From contig UQVF01000035.1 of the NCBI GenBank assembly GCA_900544365.1, positions 1 through 20,068 on the forward strand: a DNA stretch of 20,068 nucleotides, written 5' to 3'. Source of the stretch: an uncultured Veillonella sp. Lineage in GTDB: Bacteria; Bacillota; Negativicutes; Veillonellales; Veillonellaceae. The number at the start of each line of letters is the position of its first letter. Within the stretch, counting starts at the first letter, position 1. Both the position numbers and the translations under genes were made by a program. This document shows positions 1 to 7,910 of this stretch, piece by piece. The notes under the pieces were generated by a model. The model searched no databases. It was not told the DNA's origin and saw only the letters and a program-made list of their open reading frames with translations.

Positions 1-474
1 GTCTACTACCATGGCTGGCAATTCACCGCCCGTTAACACATAATCACCGATAGATATAGTTTCATCCACTAAGTGTTCTTCCACTCTATAATCTACCCCT
101 TCGTAGTGTCCACAGACAATTACAAGCTGATCATAGTTGGCTAACTCTCTTGCCTTTTCTTGCGTAAATGGTGTCCCTGTAGGACCCATAAACACAACAT
201 GGCGTTTGTGATTCGTCTTTGTACTACGATGCTCTTCTATAGGCATCTGCAATACATGTTCCACAGCCTCAAAGAGAGGAGGTGCTTTCATGAGCATACC
301 AGCGCCACCACCATAAGGAGTATCGTCCACTTGGCCATGCTTGCTATGAGAAAACTCCCGCGGATTAGTTACTTTCATCTCTAATCGATTCGCTAATAAG
401 GCTCGTTTAATAATGGAGTGTGTAAAAAAAGCGTCAAAAAAATCTGGGAATAACGATATAATATCTATTTTCAT
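1..474 (-). CDS. trmD: tRNA (guanine-37-N1)-methyltransferase, N-terminal part (cut by window edge)
   Basis: TrmD methylates N1 of G37 next to the anticodon, using S-adenosylmethionine, and prevents +1 frameshifting. The 158 residues present start MKIDIISLFPDFF and carry the family motifs in order: YGGGAGM (54-60), VVFMGPTG (93-100), CGHYEGVD (121-128) and SIGDYVLTGGELPA (141-154). The last ones belong to the trefoil-knot SAM site. The usual length is about 240-250 residues, so roughly the last third, with the C-terminal tRNA-binding domain, lies beyond base 1. The ATG at 474 follows an AGGAGGTG ribosome site. The gene begins only 20 bp after the thioesterase stop, so it is probably co-transcribed with the menaquinone genes upstream. 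The reading frame is open to the window edge. Confidence 0.95.
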   Translation of the reverse strand, partial: MKIDIISLFPDFFDAFFTHSIIKRALLANRLEMKVTNPREFSHSKHGQVDDTPYGGGAGMLMKAPPLFEAVEHVLQMPIEEHRSTKTNHKRHVVFMGPTGTPFTQEKARELANYDQLVIVCGHYEGVDYRVEEHLVDETISIGDYVLTGGELPAMVVD

Positions 475-494
475 AGGCAGTGCACCTCCTTTCT

Positions 495-923
495 CTAGAT
501 GGTGACAATGCTATTGGTTACCGTCATGTGAGACAATAGTTGATCTTCTTCATCAAAGATATTGATCATCCACACATGATTACGTCTGCCTTGGTGCAAC
601 AATTGACCTCGTGCTACTACATAACCATCGCATCGATTTGGTCGCACATGATTAGCCGTTATCGATTGACCTACAGCTACCTTTTGTTTAGCAGAACCTG
701 AATCTATGTTATCTTTACTGGACGTTATTTCTTGTGCCAATATAGCATTGGATGCCATGCCGGCTAAAGCTTCTCCATAGGCAAGATACACGCCACCGTT
801 GACAAATCCAAAGGGCTGTGCATGAAATGGTGAAAGTTTCATAGTACTATGAAAGGCCTGTCCAGCACAGTGGAATGTCTCTATTTGTAATTGTTCTAAT
901 AAAGAGGCTGTTGTTTCTTTCAT
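495..923 (-). CDS. Hotdog-fold acyl-CoA thioesterase (PaaI/MenI type), possible DHNA-CoA thioesterase
   Basis: This 142-residue protein looks like a PaaI/YdiI-type hotdog thioesterase. Such enzymes hydrolyse aryl- or acyl-CoA; E. coli MenI (YdiI) releases 1,4-dihydroxy-2-naphthoate from DHNA-CoA. The core QPFGFVNGGVY (36-46) followed by E51 matches the active-site loop and general-base Glu of YdiI, and NHVRP (91-95) matches the later conserved His. Two departures are visible: the His of the usual HGG motif is Asn (N42), and about 15 extra residues (around 68-82) precede the NHVRP strand. Position after menB and menE supports a role in menaquinone synthesis, but that is inference from context. 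An AAAGGA ribosome site precedes the ATG. A general phenylacetyl- or acyl-CoA thioesterase remains possible. Confidence 0.8.
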   Translation of the reverse strand: MKETTASLLEQLQIETFHCAGQAFHSTMKLSPFHAQPFGFVNGGVYLAYGEALAGMASNAILAQEITSSKDNIDSGSAKQKVAVGQSITANHVRPNRCDGYVVARGQLLHQGRRNHVWMINIFDEEDQLLSHMTVTNSIVTI

Positions 924-963
924 ACTATATCCTTTCAGATCTTTGTATGTATCATCAAAATAG

Positions 964-982
964 CATGTATAGATAATACATG
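964..982. repeat. Short inverted repeat in the menE-thioesterase gap
   Basis: CATGTAT (964-970) and ATACATG (976-982) form a perfect 7-bp inverted repeat around a 5-nt loop. It sits in the 119-bp gap between menE and the thioesterase gene, about 40 bp before the latter's start. It has no T-tract, so an operator or a processing hairpin is as likely as a terminator. It could also be chance in AT-rich DNA. Confidence 0.35.
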
Positions 983-1042
983 ATTAACATATATCATTTC
1001 ACAGTAGAACACGCAATATTTCTAACTACTAGCAATGACTTT

Positions 1043-2650
1043 TTATACATGGTTTAGAAAAGAATTGATTAACTTTTGCCGCAAAATTTTTCCCATGCTA
1101 TTTTTCGGCAACATGTCATAATATATGATTTGCTTTGGTACTTTATACTTTGCTAAACGACATTGCAGATACTCAATGATTTCTTGTGCTCTGTGACTTG
1201 TCACCACACAAAGAACAGGAATTTGTCCCCACTTAGAATCAGAGACAGGAATAACTGCACATTCTTTAATCCCCTTCATCTCGTATAAGACATCTTCGAT
1301 TTCTTTAGGATAAATATTCTCGCCCCCAGAAATGATAATATCTTTTCTACGATTTAATAGATATAAAAATCCATCGTCATCCACATAGCCAATGTCATCT
1401 GTATTGAAAATTCCACTAATAGGCTCTTTATTAAGATAACCTTGCATCAACATCGGTGAAGAAAGCCATACTTCTCCTACCCCTTCTTCATCAGGGTTTC
1501 GAATCTCAATGGTAACACCATCTAGTGGATACCCTACAGAGGCTAGTTTATGAGGATAGTCCCGAACACTAAATGTCGTACTTTGTGCAAAGGTTTCCGA
1601 CATCCCATACGTCTTATACACAGGTAAGTTTCGTTCTACGCATTCTTGTAACAGTGGCATGGTAATAAACTCTCCACCTAAAAGTATAGCTCTTAATTTA
1701 GGCGATTTAATGCTGTCTACAATACGTTGTAACACAGTAGGCACCAAGGACACCATAGTAATTTCTTCTTTTTCTAATGCCTCTAGTACGACTTGCTCCG
1801 AGAACTTCTCACGAATCGTCGCTCTCGTGCCATTATATAAAGTACGCAAAATGATAGATAAACCACTGACATGGAACATAGGCAGTACTACAAGCCAATT
1901 GTCATCTTTCTCCACGCCAAGTACTTTGGCAGAGGCTTTTACATGAGCCTCAATCTGTGACCATCGTACAGGGACTGATTTGAATTTACCGGTTGTAGCG
2001 CTGGTATTAATAATGCAAAACACTGTATCATCTGATGGATTCCATGTTAGATTACTATCACAATCTTTAGAATCTTCAACACCTCTCTGACGACCACAGT
2101 TACCTATAAAAGAGCCTATCTTATCAATTATTTCACTACCTATTTGAGTAGATGCATGTTTTACATTATAAACTCTCTCATTTTTGACATTTCCACCTAT
2201 ATGTATAGGCGAAATAGACTTAAAATCAGTATCGATGCAGGGTGAAAAGCACAGGTATTGTCGCTCTTCTTGACTATGGTTATAGTCAGAAATAGAAATA
2301 TCAGTACTCTGTATATCACAAACTTCCTTCTGCGTCCGCAAGGCCAACGCCATTTTTTCCGACATTAACAAGGTGCGTACACTAGTACTTTCCATCTGTT
2401 CAGTCACTTCTCGTTCTGTTAAATTAGTATTCAGCAATACGGTTTCGATGCCCAATGCAGCTAGAGCAAATAGGTGTATCGCCATGGATACAGAATTTTC
2501 TGCCCATAAAGCAATACGACTCTCTCCTCGAAGATGAGGAGCGAGTCGTTTTGCTGTAGCTATTGTTAGAGTCAACACATCACCATAGGTAAATTCATTT
2601 AAGAAACACTTATCTCTATGTGTCTGTGCTCGTTCATATAACCACTTCAT
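1043..2650 (-). CDS. menE: o-Succinylbenzoate-CoA ligase (menaquinone synthesis)
   Basis: MenE is a cytoplasmic adenylate-forming enzyme that converts o-succinylbenzoate, ATP and CoA to OSB-CoA, the substrate of MenB. The 535-residue protein has the ANL-family motifs in order: phosphate loop TSATTGKFK (216-224), YGMSE (348-352), NTDDIGYVDDDGFLY (416-430), NRRKDIIISGGENIYPKEIE (433-452) and the C-terminal catalytic Lys in MGKILR (K521). Two features are odd. The phosphate loop departs from the usual TSGTTGKPKG at three positions, and about 60-65 extra residues lie before it (roughly 110-202), compared with B. subtilis MenE as I remember it. The ATG at 2650 lies 11 bp after the menB stop with only a weak ribosome site, which suggests translational coupling. 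Another acyl-CoA ligase is less likely given menB beside it. Confidence 0.9.
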   Translation of the reverse strand: MKWLYERAQTHRDKCFLNEFTYGDVLTLTIATAKRLAPHLRGESRIALWAENSVSMAIHLFALAALGIETVLLNTNLTEREVTEQMESTSVRTLLMSEKMALALRTQKEVCDIQSTDISISDYNHSQEERQYLCFSPCIDTDFKSISPIHIGGNVKNERVYNVKHASTQIGSEIIDKIGSFIGNCGRQRGVEDSKDCDSNLTWNPSDDTVFCIINTSATTGKFKSVPVRWSQIEAHVKASAKVLGVEKDDNWLVVLPMFHVSGLSIILRTLYNGTRATIREKFSEQVVLEALEKEEITMVSLVPTVLQRIVDSIKSPKLRAILLGGEFITMPLLQECVERNLPVYKTYGMSETFAQSTTFSVRDYPHKLASVGYPLDGVTIEIRNPDEEGVGEVWLSSPMLMQGYLNKEPISGIFNTDDIGYVDDDGFLYLLNRRKDIIISGGENIYPKEIEDVLYEMKGIKECAVIPVSDSKWGQIPVLCVVTSHRAQEIIEYLQCRLAKYKVPKQIIYYDMLPKNSMGKILRQKLINSFLNHV

Positions 2651-2661
2651 AACCTAACCCA

Positions 2662-3504
2662 TTAAGGGAATTTAGGGAATTGTTTAAAATTAGGTTTACG
2701 TTTTTCTTTAAATGCATCGCGACCTTCTTTACCTTCATCAGTTGTGTAGAACAGTAAAGTGGCATCCCCTGCAAATTGTTGTAAACCAGCTAAACCATCT
2801 GTATCCGCGTTGAAGGAAGCTTTCAAGAAACGAAGTGCCATTGGAGATAGTTGAAGAATTTCTTCACACCATTTCACTGTTTCTGCTTCTAATTGATCAA
2901 ATGGAACCACCGTATTCACAAGACCCATGTCTAATGCTTCTTTTGCAGAATATTGACGGCATAAGAACCAGATTTCACGAGCTTTTTTATGGCCTACTAA
3001 ACGAGCTAAGTAACCAGCACCGTAACCAGCGTCGAAAGAACCTACTCGAGGACCTGTTTGACCAAATTTTGCATTTTCAGAAGCAATGGAAAGGTCACAC
3101 ACGATGTGCAATACATGACCACCACCGATAGCAAAACCGTTAACCATAGCGATAACAGGTTTTGGAGTAATACGAATTAAATGTTGCAAATCCAACACAT
3201 TTAAACGAGGAATTTTGTCATCCCCTACATAACCGCCGTCACCACGAACACGTTGGTCACCGCCGGAGCAGAACGCTTCTTTATCTTCTCCTTGACCATG
3301 GTTAGCACCAGTCAAAATAATAACCCCTACTTCTGCATCTTCACGAGCAATCGTGAAAGCATCGATTAATTCCATTACTGTTTTAGGGCGGAACGCATTA
3401 CGCACTTCTGGACGATTAATTGTAATTTTTGCAATCCCATTATATGTTTCATAAATTACGTCTTCGTAATTACGATCTAATACTTTCCAATCGAATTGAC
3501 TCAT
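2662..3504 (-). CDS. menB: 1,4-Dihydroxy-2-naphthoyl-CoA synthase
   Basis: MenB is a crotonase-fold enzyme that closes the second ring of the naphthoquinone by turning OSB-CoA into DHNA-CoA. The 280-residue product matches the family along its whole length: oxyanion-hole segments CSGGDQRVRG (79-88) and GFAIGGGH (123-130), then GQTGPRVGSFDAGYG (148-162) and REIWFLCRQYSAKEALDMGL (176-195). The QTG triplet (149-151) marks the bicarbonate-dependent type I enzyme of E. coli; type II enzymes carry Asp at that Gly (known from the family). I chose the ATG at 3504 because GGAGGT lies 5 nt before it. An upstream in-frame TTG at 3516 would lie inside that ribosome site. menE follows after 11 bp, so the two are almost certainly one operon. 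Confidence 0.97.
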   Translation of the reverse strand: MSQFDWKVLDRNYEDVIYETYNGIAKITINRPEVRNAFRPKTVMELIDAFTIAREDAEVGVIILTGANHGQGEDKEAFCSGGDQRVRGDGGYVGDDKIPRLNVLDLQHLIRITPKPVIAMVNGFAIGGGHVLHIVCDLSIASENAKFGQTGPRVGSFDAGYGAGYLARLVGHKKAREIWFLCRQYSAKEALDMGLVNTVVPFDQLEAETVKWCEEILQLSPMALRFLKASFNADTDGLAGLQQFAGDATLLFYTTDEGKEGRDAFKEKRKPNFKQFPKFP

Positions 3505-3550
3505 AGTTACCTCCAAAATGATTAGCTATTGTCTAAATACTCTACTCTGT

Positions 3551-3559
3551 ATTATACCA
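3551..3559 (-). promoter_or_regulatory. menB: Candidate extended -10 promoter for menB
   Basis: The minus strand reads TGGTATAAT here, an extended -10 element (TGnTATAAT) in the 81-bp gap between hutP and menB. The hexamer 17 nt upstream (TATAAA) is a poor -35, which is tolerated at extended -10 promoters. It would give a leader of about 40 nt and could serve menB-menE-thioesterase-trmD. Confidence 0.5.
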
Positions 3560-3585
3560 AAGATAAATTAAAATTTATAGCACTA

Positions 3586-4005
3586 CTACGTAGTTGGTAC
3601 AGCTCGATGTGCCATGGCTACAGCAATCTCGTCCAAATGCAATACGCCAACACCTAAATAGATGGCTACACTTAAATGCTCTTGACTACGTGCAATGCCT
3701 ACTTTACCGCCCACATTAAGGCCGACACATTTATTTTTAAGTTGTTCTAAGGCTTGTGCCGTAGCACCTACGACCGCACCTTTGCTAACATGATTATCAT
3801 GAATCAACTCTTGTCGCTCCGCTGCTATTACAGCACGTTCAATAATTTTAGGAATAATTTCGGTGAAAGGCCCTCCAAAATCTACAGCACAGCTACGAAT
3901 CCCAAGAGCTTCAAATTCTTTTCGCAATGCCATCTCTTCATCTCTACTTTCAGAAATGGCAATATGCAGTGCAGCTCGCCCTACGCCAATACTCGTTTTT
4001 TCCAT
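3586..4005 (-). CDS. HutP-family RNA-binding regulator homologue
   Basis: The 139-residue protein resembles the HutP family as found in Negativicutes and Clostridia: an N-terminal AALHIAISESRDEEMALRKE helix region, FGGPFTEIIPKIIERAVIAA, then GAVVGATAQALEQL and GLNVGGKVGIARSQEHLSVA. B. subtilis HutP is a hexameric antiterminator that binds hut mRNA with L-histidine and Mg2+. Here no histidine-utilisation gene is nearby. By eye the positions of the Mg2+-binding His73 and His77 of B. subtilis HutP fall on glycines in GAVVGAT, so ligand and target are unknown. AGGAG lies 8 nt before the ATG at 4005; an in-frame ATG at 4011 is only 2 nt from it, so I prefer 4005. The gene stands between the trp terminator and menB, probably with its own promoter; a TATACT at 4047-4042 is a weak -10 candidate. 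Confidence 0.75.
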   Translation of the reverse strand: MEKTSIGVGRAALHIAISESRDEEMALRKEFEALGIRSCAVDFGGPFTEIIPKIIERAVIAAERQELIHDNHVSKGAVVGATAQALEQLKNKCVGLNVGGKVGIARSQEHLSVAIYLGVGVLHLDEIAVAMAHRAVPTT

Positions 4006-4142
4006 ACCCATATCTCCTATTATGAATTATCTGTTATCTTAAGTATACCGTATATCAATGTATGTTACCATAGATTTTTATAACTATTTATTACATACTA
4101 TATTATAAATCAGTCGAATACTTATATTTACGTACCTAATCG

Positions 4143-4183
4143 ATAAAAATAGCTGTACAAGATAAAGATCTTGCACAGCTATT
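4143..4183 (-). terminator. Intrinsic terminator of the trp operon
   Basis: A 16-bp stem with one mismatch, left arm 4148-4163 and right arm 4168-4183, encloses a 4-nt loop. On the minus strand it is followed by ATTTTTATCG, so it is a good rho-independent terminator about 90 bp after the trpA stop. It separates the trp operon from hutP and the menaquinone genes. Confidence 0.88.
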
Positions 4184-4270
4184 CAAGGGACATCGTAAAT
4201 AGCAGAATAGGAAATAGTGAATAGTATCATTAAATAAATCGACACTACATATGTGTTATCTTAGAACGTA

Positions 4271-5062
4271 TCATTGTGAATTACCTACTGCTTCTACCAT
4301 AGAACGAACATATTCATATAATTCTTCTTCACCATTAGGACCCCACTCGCCAATTTGTTTCACAATAGCACTACCTACAATAGCACCATCAGATAGTGAT
4401 GCCATTGCTTTTGCTTGTTCCGGCGTGGAAATACCAAAGCCAACGGCTACTGGAATATCTGTGTATTGGCGAATCTGCTGTACGATACTAGCAATGTCTG
4501 TTTTAATGTCACTGCGCATACCTGTTACACCAAGGGAAGATACACAGTACACAAAGCCCTCTGCTTGACTGGCAATTTCCTCAATCCGTTGCTCAGAGGT
4601 AGGTGCAATTAAAGAGATAACAGAAACTCCATGCGCCTTAGCTTGGTGACTTAGTTCTTGTTTTTCTTCCAATGGACAGTCTGGCACAATGACACCTTGG
4701 ATGCCCACTTCTTCACAGCGTGTCATAAAACTTTCAACACCATACACATAGATAGGGTTCAGATAGGTCATGAACGCAAGTGGAATCGTCAACGCATCCG
4801 TACCAGTGCGCAAACGTCGGACCATCTCAAAAATATCATCGGTGGTAACCCCTATGGATAGAGCACGCTCACTAGCTGCTTGAATGACTGGACCTTCTGC
4901 GACAGGATCAGAAAAAGGTATGCCAATTTCAATTAAAGTCGCTCCCGCTTTTGCCATAGTACGAATATATTTTTCTGTTGTACTAATCCCTTGGTCACCA
5001 GCTGTAATGAAAGGGATAAATGCTTTCTTTGTGAAAGCCTGTGCGATTGTTATTTTATTCAT
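4271..5062 (-). CDS. trpA: Tryptophan synthase alpha chain
   Basis: TrpA cleaves indole-3-glycerol phosphate to indole and glyceraldehyde-3-phosphate and passes indole through a tunnel to TrpB in the alpha2-beta2 complex. The 263-residue protein has the family's usual length and motifs: PFITAGD (17-23), LIEIGIPFSDPVAEGPVIQ (43-61) with catalytic Glu45, and phosphate-site segments VGFGISTPEQ and GAIVGSAIVK near the C terminus. The second catalytic acid, Asp60 in E. coli (ADGP), is Glu56 here (AEGP). Its ATG lies inside the end of trpB: the two genes overlap by 8 bp (ATGAATAA), a sign of coupled translation matching the 1:1 complex. A GAGGGGTGA ribosome site precedes it. Confidence 0.97.
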   Translation of the reverse strand: MNKITIAQAFTKKAFIPFITAGDQGISTTEKYIRTMAKAGATLIEIGIPFSDPVAEGPVIQAASERALSIGVTTDDIFEMVRRLRTGTDALTIPLAFMTYLNPIYVYGVESFMTRCEEVGIQGVIVPDCPLEEKQELSHQAKAHGVSVISLIAPTSEQRIEEIASQAEGFVYCVSSLGVTGMRSDIKTDIASIVQQIRQYTDIPVAVGFGISTPEQAKAMASLSDGAIVGSAIVKQIGEWGPNGEEELYEYVRSMVEAVGNSQ

Positions 5063-6248
5063 GTAAGTTCACCCCTCTATATCTCGCCATGGCGGCTACG
5101 TCCTTATCACCACGTCCAGATAAACAAATGATAATGCTTTCATCAGGACCTAGAGTAGGAGCCAATCGCATAGCATATGCCACGGCATGAGCACTTTCAA
5201 TAGCTGGAATGATTCCCTCCATCCGAGAGAGATATTCAAAGGCATCCACTGCTTCATCGTCTGTAATCGGCACATATTGAGCTCGGCCACTGTCATGCAA
5301 ATAAGCATGCTCTGGACCTATACCTGGATAATCTAGTCCAGCGGAAATAGAAAATACTGGTGCAATTTGCCCATAAGAATTTTGGCAGAAGTAGGATTTC
5401 ATACCATGGAAAACACCTACCGTACCTTTTGTCATAGTCGCTGCATGTTCTTCTGTATCGATACCTTTGCCAGCCGCTTCACAACCGATAAGCTGCACAC
5501 CCGCATCAGGAATGAAATGATAGAACATGCCAATCGCATTGCTACCCCCACCAACACAAGCTAATACAGCGGCTGGTAATTTACCTTCTTTTTCTAAAAT
5601 TTGTTCTCTTGCCTCACGACTGATGATAGACTGAAAGTCACGTACCATCATAGGGAATGGATGGGCTCCCATAACAGATCCTAACACATAATGAGTGTCT
5701 GCCATACGGTTAGTCCATTCTCGCATTGTTTCAGATACAGCATCTTTCAATGTACCAGTACCAGATGTAACAGGATGTACCTTAGCACCTAATAGCTCCA
5801 TACGGTATACGTTTAAAGCTTGTCGTTCACAGTCTTCTTGGCCCATGAAAATTTCACATTCCATTCCCATTAATGCAGCTACTGTAGCAGTGGCCACACC
5901 ATGTTGACCAGCACCTGTTTCTGCAATCACTCTCGTTTTACCCATTCGCTTAGCCAGTAACATTTGGCCGAGCACATTATTTAACTTATGAGACCCTGTA
6001 TGATTTAAGTCTTCTCTTTTTAGATAAATTTTAGCGCCCCCCAAATCTTTTGTCATTTGTTCTGCAAAATATAGCAAAGACGGACGCCCTGTATAGGACA
6101 CATGTAAATCTTCTAATTCTTTTATAAAATCCGGATCATTTTTGTAAGTTTCATAAGCTTCTTCCAATTCAATGATGGCATTCATTAATGTTTCAGGCAT
6201 GAATTGTCCACCAAATTCACCAAAATAACCATGGCGATGTGTTGTCAT
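5055..6248 (-). CDS. trpB: Tryptophan synthase beta chain
   Basis: TrpB is the PLP enzyme that condenses indole with serine to give tryptophan. The 397-residue product has the typical length. It shows the N-terminal GYFGEFGGQFMPETL (7-21), the PLP lysine in HTGSHKLNN (K88), the catalytic Glu in AETGAGQHG (E110) and the phosphate-binding GGGSNAIG segment. This is the TrpB1 type that pairs with TrpA, not the stand-alone TrpB2. GAGGAGA lies 6 nt before the ATG. It starts 11 bp after the trpCF stop and overlaps trpA by 8 bp. Confidence 0.98.
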   Translation of the reverse strand: MTTHRHGYFGEFGGQFMPETLMNAIIELEEAYETYKNDPDFIKELEDLHVSYTGRPSLLYFAEQMTKDLGGAKIYLKREDLNHTGSHKLNNVLGQMLLAKRMGKTRVIAETGAGQHGVATATVAALMGMECEIFMGQEDCERQALNVYRMELLGAKVHPVTSGTGTLKDAVSETMREWTNRMADTHYVLGSVMGAHPFPMMVRDFQSIISREAREQILEKEGKLPAAVLACVGGGSNAIGMFYHFIPDAGVQLIGCEAAGKGIDTEEHAATMTKGTVGVFHGMKSYFCQNSYGQIAPVFSISAGLDYPGIGPEHAYLHDSGRAQYVPITDDEAVDAFEYLSRMEGIIPAIESAHAVAYAMRLAPTLGPDESIIICLSGRGDKDVAAMARYRGVNLHE

Positions 6249-6259
6249 AGTCTATCTCC

Positions 6260-7720
6260 TCATCTGTGTGTGACTGTCTTAATTAATTGTGACATAGTTC
6301 TAATTGCATTGGCATCTTTTTGCCCATTTGTTTCTAAACTACTACTCATGTCGAGCCCATACGGTTGTAGTCGACGAATGGCACGGGCTACATTGTGTAG
6401 TCCTATACCGCCAGCTAGGTAGTATGGGACCTGTACATCTTCTAGCAATGACCAATCGATAGTCTTACCAGTGCCACCACGCTCTTCCTTAGAATAGGCA
6501 TCTAGTACCAATCCATCGATAGGCGCTTTCTCCCATGCCACAATATCTTCTTTACCTTGCACTTGGATTGCTTTCCAAATTTGAACGGAATCTAATTGTT
6601 CTTCCTGTAGATGGTTTCGTAACAATTCAATGTAGGCTATATCTTCATCTCCATGTAATTGCACCACTGAAAGTGGTACCTCCTTGGCAATCTCTATAAC
6701 ATTCGAAATTGTTTCATTCACAAATACACCTACATGAGAGATTGGTTTATCAATAGTCCTATCTTGCAAGGCATTTTGCAAACTATGGGCTATAGAATGA
6801 GCTTGTTCTCTTGTCACTTGCCGCTTGCTGGGTGCAAAGATAAATCCAACGTGATCTGGTCGTGTCTCTCCTAACACTGGAACTGTCTCTTCATTAGATA
6901 TGCCACAAAATTTTACTTTAACTTTGTAGTTATGTTCTGTAACAGGTCCATATAACTCAGCCAATTTCGCCACCTTATCTGTAGATCGCATGAAACTTTC
7001 ACCCATGAGGGCAGCATGAATCTTGTTGTCTCGCAAACGTTGGATATCTGCTGCCGTATCTAAGCCACTTTCAGAGACAAAAATTACGGAATCATCCACT
7101 AAATTACGTAAGCGAATACTGTTATTTACATCCACAGTGAAATCTTTTAAGTTTCGATTATTCACACCAATGATGCGTGCCCCTATTTTAGCAGCTCGCA
7201 ACACTTCCGTTTCATCGTGAGCCTCTACTAAACAGGACAGCCCCAAACTATCTGCCAACTTATGAAAGCGTGCCATTGTTTCATCATCCAAGATAGCGGC
7301 TATGAGTAATATGGCTGAGGCGCCCCATAGTTTTGCTTCATAGATTTGGTATTCATCGATGATGAAATCTTTCCGAAGTACAGGAATATGTACAGTTGCT
7401 GCAATCTCTTGTATGTATTGAGGGCTTCCTAAGAAAAAATCTGGTTCTGTCAACACCGAAATCGCTGCAGCTCCTGCCATTTCATAGTCCTTGGCAATAT
7501 CTAAGTAAGGAAAGTCTTCTACAATAATTCCTTTTGACGGAGATGCTTTCTTCACTTCACATATAAAATTGAAATCTAATTCCTGTAATGCCTGTTCAAA
7601 AGGGAAGTCCTTCGTAATTGGCATTCTTTCTACTTGCTGTTGCAACTCTAAAAAGGGTAACTTGGCTTTTGCTTCCTTGATACGTTTTTCAGTAGCCGCA
7701 ACTATTTTATCTAATATCAT
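6260..7720 (-). CDS. trpCF: Fused indole-3-glycerol-phosphate synthase / phosphoribosylanthranilate isomerase
   Basis: One polypeptide carries steps 3 and 4 of tryptophan synthesis, as two TIM barrels. Residues 1 to about 255 are TrpC (IGPS): CEVKKASPSKG, LRKDFIIDEYQIYEAK, LVEAHDETE, GVNNRNL, VSESGL and GESFM, which include the catalytic Lys, Glu and Asn positions. From about 265 to 486 is TrpF (PRAI): KVKFCGIS with the catalytic Cys, GFIFAPSKRQV, VVQLHGDE, LDAYSKEERGGTGKTIDW with the catalytic Asp, and LAGGIG. I chose the ATG at 7720 because it begins at the family N terminus (MILDKIV). A TTG at 7753 with AAGG before it would add 11 residues. The ribosome site is weak. It is preceded by the largest gap in the operon (207 bp) and followed by trpB after 11 bp. 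Confidence 0.96.
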   Translation of the reverse strand: MILDKIVAATEKRIKEAKAKLPFLELQQQVERMPITKDFPFEQALQELDFNFICEVKKASPSKGIIVEDFPYLDIAKDYEMAGAAAISVLTEPDFFLGSPQYIQEIAATVHIPVLRKDFIIDEYQIYEAKLWGASAILLIAAILDDETMARFHKLADSLGLSCLVEAHDETEVLRAAKIGARIIGVNNRNLKDFTVDVNNSIRLRNLVDDSVIFVSESGLDTAADIQRLRDNKIHAALMGESFMRSTDKVAKLAELYGPVTEHNYKVKVKFCGISNEETVPVLGETRPDHVGFIFAPSKRQVTREQAHSIAHSLQNALQDRTIDKPISHVGVFVNETISNVIEIAKEVPLSVVQLHGDEDIAYIELLRNHLQEEQLDSVQIWKAIQVQGKEDIVAWEKAPIDGLVLDAYSKEERGGTGKTIDWSLLEDVQVPYYLAGGIGLHNVARAIRRLQPYGLDMSSSLETNGQKDANAIRTMSQLIKTVTHR

Positions 7721-7841
7721 AACTATCTCTGTTTCTATCCAAATATTTTTCAATAACCTTATTAATAGTATGTATATGCCAAATTAATCTCAGTAGTATT
7801 TATATAGCTAGATGATATCCATATACTCCCTGAATCTACTC

Positions 7842-7910
7842 TATATAGTTACAAAGATGACTAAATAAGGTCTAGAATATGTTATTCCTAAAGGATAGTC
7901 CAACTATATA
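7842..7910. repeat. Imperfect inverted repeat in the trpD-trpCF gap
   Basis: TATATAGTT (7842-7850) pairs with AACTATATA (7902-7910), and inside it GACTA (7859-7863) pairs with TAGTC (7896-7900). Together they make a long interrupted hairpin filling about a third of the 207-bp gap between trpD and trpCF. There is no T-run at the end of the stem, so it is not an obvious terminator. An mRNA processing or stability element, or an internal regulatory site, is possible. Confidence 0.45.

Noticed and set aside
4188..4240. Repeated AATAG motifs downstream of trpA
   Set aside because: Four AATAG words occur at uneven spacing in AT-rich DNA; no palindrome or conserved period is present.
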